Source: an uncultured Bacteroides sp.
Lineage (GTDB): Bacteria > Bacteroidota > Bacteroidia > Bacteroidales > Bacteroidaceae
Assembly: GCA_944321465.1 (NCBI GenBank)
Contig: CALULL010000016.1
Coordinates: forward strand, 1 to 64,000
Length of the DNA: 64,000 nucleotides
Direction of reading: 5' to 3'
The position numbers and the translations under genes are program-made. Each line of letters opens with the position of its first letter. Within the stretch, counting starts at the first letter, position 1. Below the pieces are notes generated by a model, which did not search any database, was not told the origin of the DNA, and worked only from the letters and a program-made list of their open reading frames with translations. Of this stretch, positions 59,934-64,000 are shown piece after piece.

Positions 59934-60107
59934 ATGGCTTACGTAATTAGTGACGATTGTATAGCTTGCGGTACTTGTATTGACGAGTGCCCGGTTGGCG
60001 CTATTTCTGCAGGTGACGAGCACTACTCTATCGACCCTGAGGCTTGCACCGAATGTGGTACTTGCGCAGACGTTTGTCCGTCTGAAGCAATTCATCCGGC
60101 AGAATAA
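59934..60107 (+). CDS. 2[4Fe-4S] ferredoxin
   Basis: A 57-residue clostridial-type ferredoxin: MAYVISDDCIACGTCIDECP, then DPEACTECGTCADVCPS. Two CxxCxxCxxxCP sets (C9, C12, C15, C19 and C38, C41, C44, C48) bind two cubane clusters. It carries low-potential electrons, for example for pyruvate:ferredoxin oxidoreductase. Codon use is AT-richer than neighbours, as in highly expressed genes. It is monocistronic, with its own promoter and terminator. Confidence 0.97.
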   Translation: MAYVISDDCIACGTCIDECPVGAISAGDEHYSIDPEACTECGTCADVCPSEAIHPAE

Positions 60108-60133
60108 TACAATCCTGAGAAATGGGTTAATGT

Positions 60134-60170
60134 TAGGGGGCGGGCCTTTGAGGGCACGTCCCCTTTTTTT
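60134..60170 (+). terminator. Terminator of ferredoxin gene
   Basis: AGGGGGCGGGCC pairs with GGGCACGTCCCCT with one G-A mismatch, followed by seven T. Confidence 0.8.
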
Positions 60171-60261
60171 ACGCTTGCGGACGGGTGGCCGGGAGGTGCG
60201 TTCGGAATGGGTAAAGTGGTGATAACGTGCGTTAATCTGCACATGTTTTTTAGGAATGTTT

Positions 60262-60292
60262 TTTGCTGTTTAGAAGAATAACGCTACTTTTG
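60262..60292 (+). promoter_or_regulatory. tig promoter
   Basis: TTTG at 60262-60265 and TACTTTTG at 60285-60292 with a 19-bp spacer. Confidence 0.75.
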
Positions 60293-60344
60293 CAGCTCGT
60301 TTAACCGGAATAAAAAGTATAAATCATAATAACAAGAAGTAAGA

Positions 60345-61700
60345 ATGAACGTTTCTTTGCAAAACATCGACAAGGTGAGCGGCTTGCTCACCGTGAAGTT
60401 AGAGAAAGCAGACTATCAAGAGAAAGTTGACAAGGCACTGAAAAGCCTGCGCCAGAAAGTTCAGATGCCGGGCTTCCGCAAGGGCATGGTGCCGGCATCG
60501 TTGGTGAAGAAGATGTACGGCAAGTCGGTCAAGGCCGAGGAAGTGCAGAAAATATTGTCGGAGGAAGTATATAAATACCTGAGAGAAAACAACGTGAACA
60601 TACTGGGCGAGCCGATGCCTGCCGAGGACAAACAGCCGGAGATAGACTTCGAGTCGATGGACGAGTTTGAGTTCTTGTTTGACATCGCTTTGGCTCCCGA
60701 GTTCAAAGCCGAAGTGGGCAAGGACGACCACGTGGACTACTATAACATCGAAGTGAACGACGAGATGGTGGATAACCAGCTGAACGTTTATGCCCGTCGT
60801 AACGGTAAGTACGACAAGGTGGATGCCTATGCCGACGGAGACATGCTGAAGGGAACGCTGGCCGAACTGAACGACGACGGCACGGTGAAAGAGGGCGGTA
60901 TCGTGGTGGAAGATGCCGTAATGATGCCTTCCTACATGAAGAACGACGAGCAGAAGGCAATCTTTGCCAACGCCAAGGTGAACGACGTGCTGGTGTTCAA
61001 TCCGCACACGGCATGGGACGGCAACGGCGTGGAGCTGGCCTCGCTGCTGAAAATCGACAAGGAGGCTGCTGCCGAGATGAAGTCCAACTTCAGCTATCAG
61101 GTGACGGAAATCACTCGCTTCGTTCCGGGCGAACTGACTCAGGAAGTGTTTGACCAGGTGCTGGGCAAGGACGTGGTGAACAACGTTGACGACTTCCGCG
61201 CGAAAGTGCGCGAAATCATTGGCCGCCAGTTCGTGTCGGACAGCGACTATAAATTCCTTTTGGACTTCCGTCAGTACATGCTGAACAAGGTGGGCAAGCT
61301 GGAGTATTCCGATGCCTTGCTGAAACGCTACATGCGTATCAGCAACCCTGACAAGGACGAGAAGTTTGTGGAAGACAACTACGACAAGAGCATAGAGGAA
61401 CTGACGTGGCACCTCATCGAGGAGCAACTGGTGAAGGCCAACGAGATAAAGGTGGAAGATGCCGACGTGAAGGAGATGGCCCGTGAGGCAACGCGTGCTC
61501 AGTTTGCCCAATACGGCGTTTTGGCTTTGCCCGACGAGCTGGTAGAGCAATATGCCACAGAAATGCTCAAGAAGAAGGAAAGCGTGAACGGGCTGGTGAA
61601 TCGTGTGGTGGAAAGCAAGCTCGTGGCTGCCCTGAAGAGCCAGCTGACGCTGGATGAAAAGAGCATAACGGCAACCGACTTTGCCAAGATGGTGGGTTAA
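60345..61700 (+). CDS. tig: Trigger factor
   Basis: A 451-residue ribosome-bound chaperone. The N-terminal ribosome-binding motif is near MPGFRKGMVPASLVKK (the FRxGxxP signature, about residues 45-51). The C-terminal arms are helical and acidic. The central peptidyl-prolyl isomerase-like part is diverged, as in other Bacteroidota. It heads the tig-clpP-clpX cluster; a 185-bp gap to clpP contains a short CGCAG/CTGCG stem but no strong terminator. Confidence 0.95.
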   Translation: MNVSLQNIDKVSGLLTVKLEKADYQEKVDKALKSLRQKVQMPGFRKGMVPASLVKKMYGKSVKAEEVQKILSEEVYKYLRENNVNILGEPMPAEDKQPEIDFESMDEFEFLFDIALAPEFKAEVGKDDHVDYYNIEVNDEMVDNQLNVYARRNGKYDKVDAYADGDMLKGTLAELNDDGTVKEGGIVVEDAVMMPSYMKNDEQKAIFANAKVNDVLVFNPHTAWDGNGVELASLLKIDKEAAAEMKSNFSYQVTEITRFVPGELTQEVFDQVLGKDVVNNVDDFRAKVREIIGRQFVSDSDYKFLLDFRQYMLNKVGKLEYSDALLKRYMRISNPDKDEKFVEDNYDKSIEELTWHLIEEQLVKANEIKVEDADVKEMAREATRAQFAQYGVLALPDELVEQYATEMLKKKESVNGLVNRVVESKLVAALKSQLTLDEKSITATDFAKMVG

Positions 61701-61885
61701 GCACGCAATACGACGCAGACATCAAGTGAGAATGCCTGCGTGACAGCCTGGTTGGGCGGACGAAGCGGAGCGATGCCACCTGTCGGTCGGGAAAGGCGGA
61801 GCAAGTGAAACGTTTTTGTCCGCTCAACTTGTGCTTATATATAATAAAAGGTATAATTAAACGGAAACAACAAAGAGGAATAACA

Positions 61886-62548
61886 ATGGACGATTTCAGA
61901 AAATATGCCACCAAGCATCTGGGCATAAACAGTCTGGTGCTTGACGACGTGATAAAGGCGCAAAACGGGTATCTGAACCCCTACATCCTGGAGGAACGCC
62001 AGCTGAACGTAACGCAGCTCGACGTGTTCTCGCGCCTGATGATGGACCGCATCATTTTTCTGGGAACCGCGATTGATGACTATACGGCCAATACCTTGCA
62101 GGCACAACTGCTCTATCTGGACTCTGTGGACCAAGGGAAGGACATCTCTATCTACATCAATTCTCCGGGTGGTTCGGTGTATGCCGGGCTGGGCATCTAT
62201 GACACGATGCAATTCATAGGAAGCAAGGTGGCAACCATCTGTACCGGCATGGCAGCGAGCATGGCTGCTGTGCTGCTGGTGGCCGGAGCGGAAGGCAAAC
62301 GCGCGGCATTGCCCCATTCGCGCGTCATGATACATCAGCCGATGGGCGGCGCGCAGGGACAGGCTTCGGACATAGAGATAACGGCCCGTGAGATACAGAA
62401 ACTGAAAAAGGAACTCTATACCATCATAGCCGACCATTCGCATACGCCCTTTGACAAGGTGTGGGCCGACTCGGACCGCGACTATTGGATGACTGCCCAG
62501 GAGGCCAAGGAGTATGGTATGGTGGACGAAGTGTTGGTGAGAAAATAA
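61886..62548 (+). CDS. clpP: ATP-dependent Clp protease proteolytic subunit
   Basis: A 220-residue serine peptidase forming the double-heptamer chamber. The nucleophile is S125 in GMAASMA and the general base is H150 in SRVMIHQP, followed by MGGAQGQASDI. I start at MDDFRKYATKH (61886), after an AAAGAGGAA-rich leader; the earlier in-frame start at 61805 lacks similarity. It works with ClpX, encoded 12 bp downstream. Confidence 0.96.
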   Translation: MDDFRKYATKHLGINSLVLDDVIKAQNGYLNPYILEERQLNVTQLDVFSRLMMDRIIFLGTAIDDYTANTLQAQLLYLDSVDQGKDISIYINSPGGSVYAGLGIYDTMQFIGSKVATICTGMAASMAAVLLVAGAEGKRAALPHSRVMIHQPMGGAQGQASDIEITAREIQKLKKELYTIIADHSHTPFDKVWADSDRDYWMTAQEAKEYGMVDEVLVRK

Positions 62549-62560
62549 GGAAACCTCAAC

Positions 62561-63805
62561 ATGGCAGATTCAAAACGAACTAAGAACCGCTGTAGCTTCT
62601 GTGGACGCACGGAAGAAGAGGTACAGTTTCTCATTACGGGCCTGAACGGTTGCATCTGCGACAGCTGTGTAACGCAGGCTTATGAAATCACGCAAGAGGC
62701 TTTGAAGGCACGCAAGGGAACGGAAACAACCAAACTGAACCTGGCGGAATTGCCCAAGCCGATGGAGATAAAGGCTTTTTTGGACCAATATGTGATAGGG
62801 CAGGACGCGGCCAAGCGCTTCCTTTCCGTCTCGGTCTACAACCACTATAAGCGTCTGCTGCAAAAGGATGCGGGTGATGATGTGGAGATAGAAAAATCCA
62901 ACATCATCATGGTGGGAAGTACGGGGACAGGCAAGACGTTGCTGGCGCGGACCATTGCAAAACTGTTGCATGTGCCTTTCACTATTGTGGACGCTACGGT
63001 GCTCACCGAAGCTGGCTACGTGGGTGAGGACATCGAGAGCATCCTGACCCGCTTGCTTCAGGTGGCCGATTACAATGTGGCTGAGGCCGAACGTGGCATC
63101 GTGTTCATAGACGAAATCGATAAGATTGCACGTAAGGGAGACAACCCTTCGATTACACGCGACGTGAGTGGAGAAGGCGTGCAGCAGGGCTTGTTGAAAC
63201 TGCTCGAAGGTTCTATCGTGAATGTTCCCCCACAGGGCGGACGTAAGCATCCAGACCAAAAGATGATACCGGTGAATACGAAGGACATTCTCTTCATTTG
63301 CGGCGGAGCATTCGATGGCATCGAGAAAAAGATAGCCCAGCGGCTTAATACGCATGTAGTGGGTTACAACGCCGTGCGCAATACTGCGGCGGTGGACCGT
63401 GGCAACTTGATGCAGTATATAGCTCCGCAAGACTTGAAGGCTTTCGGGCTGATACCCGAAATCATAGGCCGTCTGCCGGTACTTACTTACTTGCAACCGT
63501 TGGATCGTTCGGCCTTGCGTGCCATCTTGACAGAGCCGAAGAACTCGATTGTCAAGCAGTATATCAAGTTGTTTGCAATGGATGGCGTAGAACTCTCCTT
63601 CGACGAGGACGTGCTGGAATATATCGTGGACAAGGCAATCGAGTTCAAACTCGGAGCACGCGGTCTGCGGTCCATTGTTGAAACAATTATGATGGATGCG
63701 ATGTTCGAGGTTCCCTCGGAGAATAAGAAGAGCCTGACTGTGACGTTGGCTTATGCCAAGGCCCAGCTGGAAAAGGCCAATGTAGCTCGGCTTCAGAACT
63801 CCTAA
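62561..63805 (+). CDS. clpX: Clp protease ATPase subunit ClpX
   Basis: A 414-residue AAA+ unfoldase. The N-terminal zinc domain has [11 protein letters not shown] and CICDSC (four cysteines). Walker A is GSTGTGKT, Walker B is [11 protein letters not shown], and the pore-loop GYVGEDIES precedes it. The ClpP-contact loop and sensor GARGLRSI are present. Start ATG is 12 bp after clpP, so the two are co-translated in one operon. Confidence 0.97.
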   Translation: MADSKRTKNRCSFCGRTEEEVQFLITGLNGCICDSCVTQAYEITQEALKARKGTETTKLNLAELPKPMEIKAFLDQYVIGQDAAKRFLSVSVYNHYKRLLQKDAGDDVEIEKSNIIMVGSTGTGKTLLARTIAKLLHVPFTIVDATVLTEAGYVGEDIESILTRLLQVADYNVAEAERGIVFIDEIDKIARKGDNPSITRDVSGEGVQQGLLKLLEGSIVNVPPQGGRKHPDQKMIPVNTKDILFICGGAFDGIEKKIAQRLNTHVVGYNAVRNTAAVDRGNLMQYIAPQDLKAFGLIPEIIGRLPVLTYLQPLDRSALRAILTEPKNSIVKQYIKLFAMDGVELSFDEDVLEYIVDKAIEFKLGARGLRSIVETIMMDAMFEVPSENKKSLTVTLAYAKAQLEKANVARLQNS

Positions 63806-63872
63806 GGCTCTGATAGAGTGGGCGTGAAAGGAAAATTATGTTTTTTATCGAAAAATATTGTGCTTTTTATGC

Positions 63873-63902
63873 TTGGGTTTTCCAAAGTTGTTTATAACTT
63901 TG
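63873..63902 (+). promoter_or_regulatory. Promoter of recQ-like gene
   Basis: TTG at 63873-63875 and TAACTTTG at 63895-63902 with a 19-bp spacer. Confidence 0.65.
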
Positions 63903-63953
63903 TTAGGACACTTGAAAGGACTAAAATAAGCAAAAGGAAAAAAGATAAGAATC

Positions 63954-64000
63954 ATGACAGGGAAGCAGATAAATTTGACAGATGAACTGAAGCGCTATTT
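63954..64000 (+). CDS. recQ: Start of probable recQ helicase, cut by window edge
   Basis: Fifteen complete codons are visible: MTGKQINLTDELKRY. This start, its place after clpX and its own promoter match the recQ gene that follows clpX in Bacteroides-type genomes. Only the amino end can be seen, so the call depends on gene order. Confidence 0.6.
   Translation, partial: MTGKQINLTDELKRY

Noticed and set aside
61701-61885. Separate clpP promoter in the tig-clpP gap
   Set aside because: No TAnnTTTG box with a -33 partner was found in the 185 bp; the AT-rich TATATATAAT near 61840 does not fit the consensus.
1-64000. tRNA, rRNA, tmRNA or riboswitch
   Set aside because: I saw no cloverleaf with a TTC arm, no conserved rRNA segment and no known riboswitch core in any gap, including before thiL.

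Overview
The window comes from a high-G+C member of the Bacteroidota, most likely order Bacteroidales. At least 20 intergenic regions carry the phylum-specific -7 box TAnnTTTG, often with a TTTG or TTG box 19-21 bp upstream. Gene content and order agree: tig-clpP-clpX followed by a recQ-like start, sppA-lpxK-punA-thiL, class I fumarase, a membrane pyrophosphatase, a zinc-less sirtuin and a 57-residue 2[4Fe-4S] ferredoxin. I found no rRNA, tRNA, CRISPR or prophage genes. The chromosome-like gene set is dense and mostly housekeeping, with small accessory islands.

Layout. 1-7.7 kb: a cation/proton antiporter, a CorA-like Mg transporter and RNase HII, then a minus-strand arsenical-resistance cluster (arsR, ArsF-like lipoprotein, ArsG-like permease, mini-thioredoxin, DUF318 permease). 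8-10.4 kb: a DUF59 Fe-S protein, a TlpA-like lipoprotein and lpxH. 10.8-18 kb: a complete tripartite ABC drug-type exporter (TolC, membrane fusion protein, two ATPases, two permeases) with a divergent AraC regulator. 18.2-21.6 kb: LD-carboxypeptidase, an M28/glutaminyl-cyclase-like lipoprotein, sufE and proC. 21.8-26.5 kb: thiL, punA, lpxK and sppA on the minus strand. 27-31.4 kb: an unusual RecQ-like helicase, a zinc-less sirtuin and UDP-galactopyranose mutase. 31.7-36.8 kb: hppA, efp, rpmH and fumarase. 36.8-40 kb: an Eis-like GNAT protein, a DUF2156 protein and lrgBA. 40.5-46.9 kb: an orphan DNA methyltransferase, GDPD, rpsO, an M50 peptidase, typA and a DJ-1 protein. 47.4-54.6 kb: aroA with an AraC regulator, a membrane protein fused to a cytidylate-kinase-like domain, and a copper ATPase with a fused CopZ plus a metal-binding AraC regulator. 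55-59.4 kb: a TetR regulator, two methyltransferases, a small membrane protein, a MATE exporter and a lipoprotein. 59.9-64 kb: ferredoxin, tig, clpP, clpX and the start of recQ.

The most unusual signal is non-coding. Twelve intergenic regions hold arrays of a degenerate repeat with a strict 22-bp period. Each unit is a CASSTG hexamer followed by a palindrome close to TGCCCGCYKGCGGGCA. Because 22 is not a multiple of three and the arrays never enter a gene, they are not coding. A second family is a 194-196 bp fold-back element in three copies, with 18-bp terminal inverted repeats and TTAN duplications at the two sites where both flanks are visible, so it looks like a MITE. Each copy lies within about 50 bp of a 22-bp array. 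One copy sits exactly at the aroA stop codon and another seems to supply the -33 box of the methyltransferase promoter.

Other points of note are two matching putative ArsR operators, a mirror-image divergent promoter between corA and rnhB, two candidate leaderless mRNAs (araC and ldcA), and the metal-binding domain architectures of the copper locus. All functional calls rest on reading motifs by eye; no database search was run.
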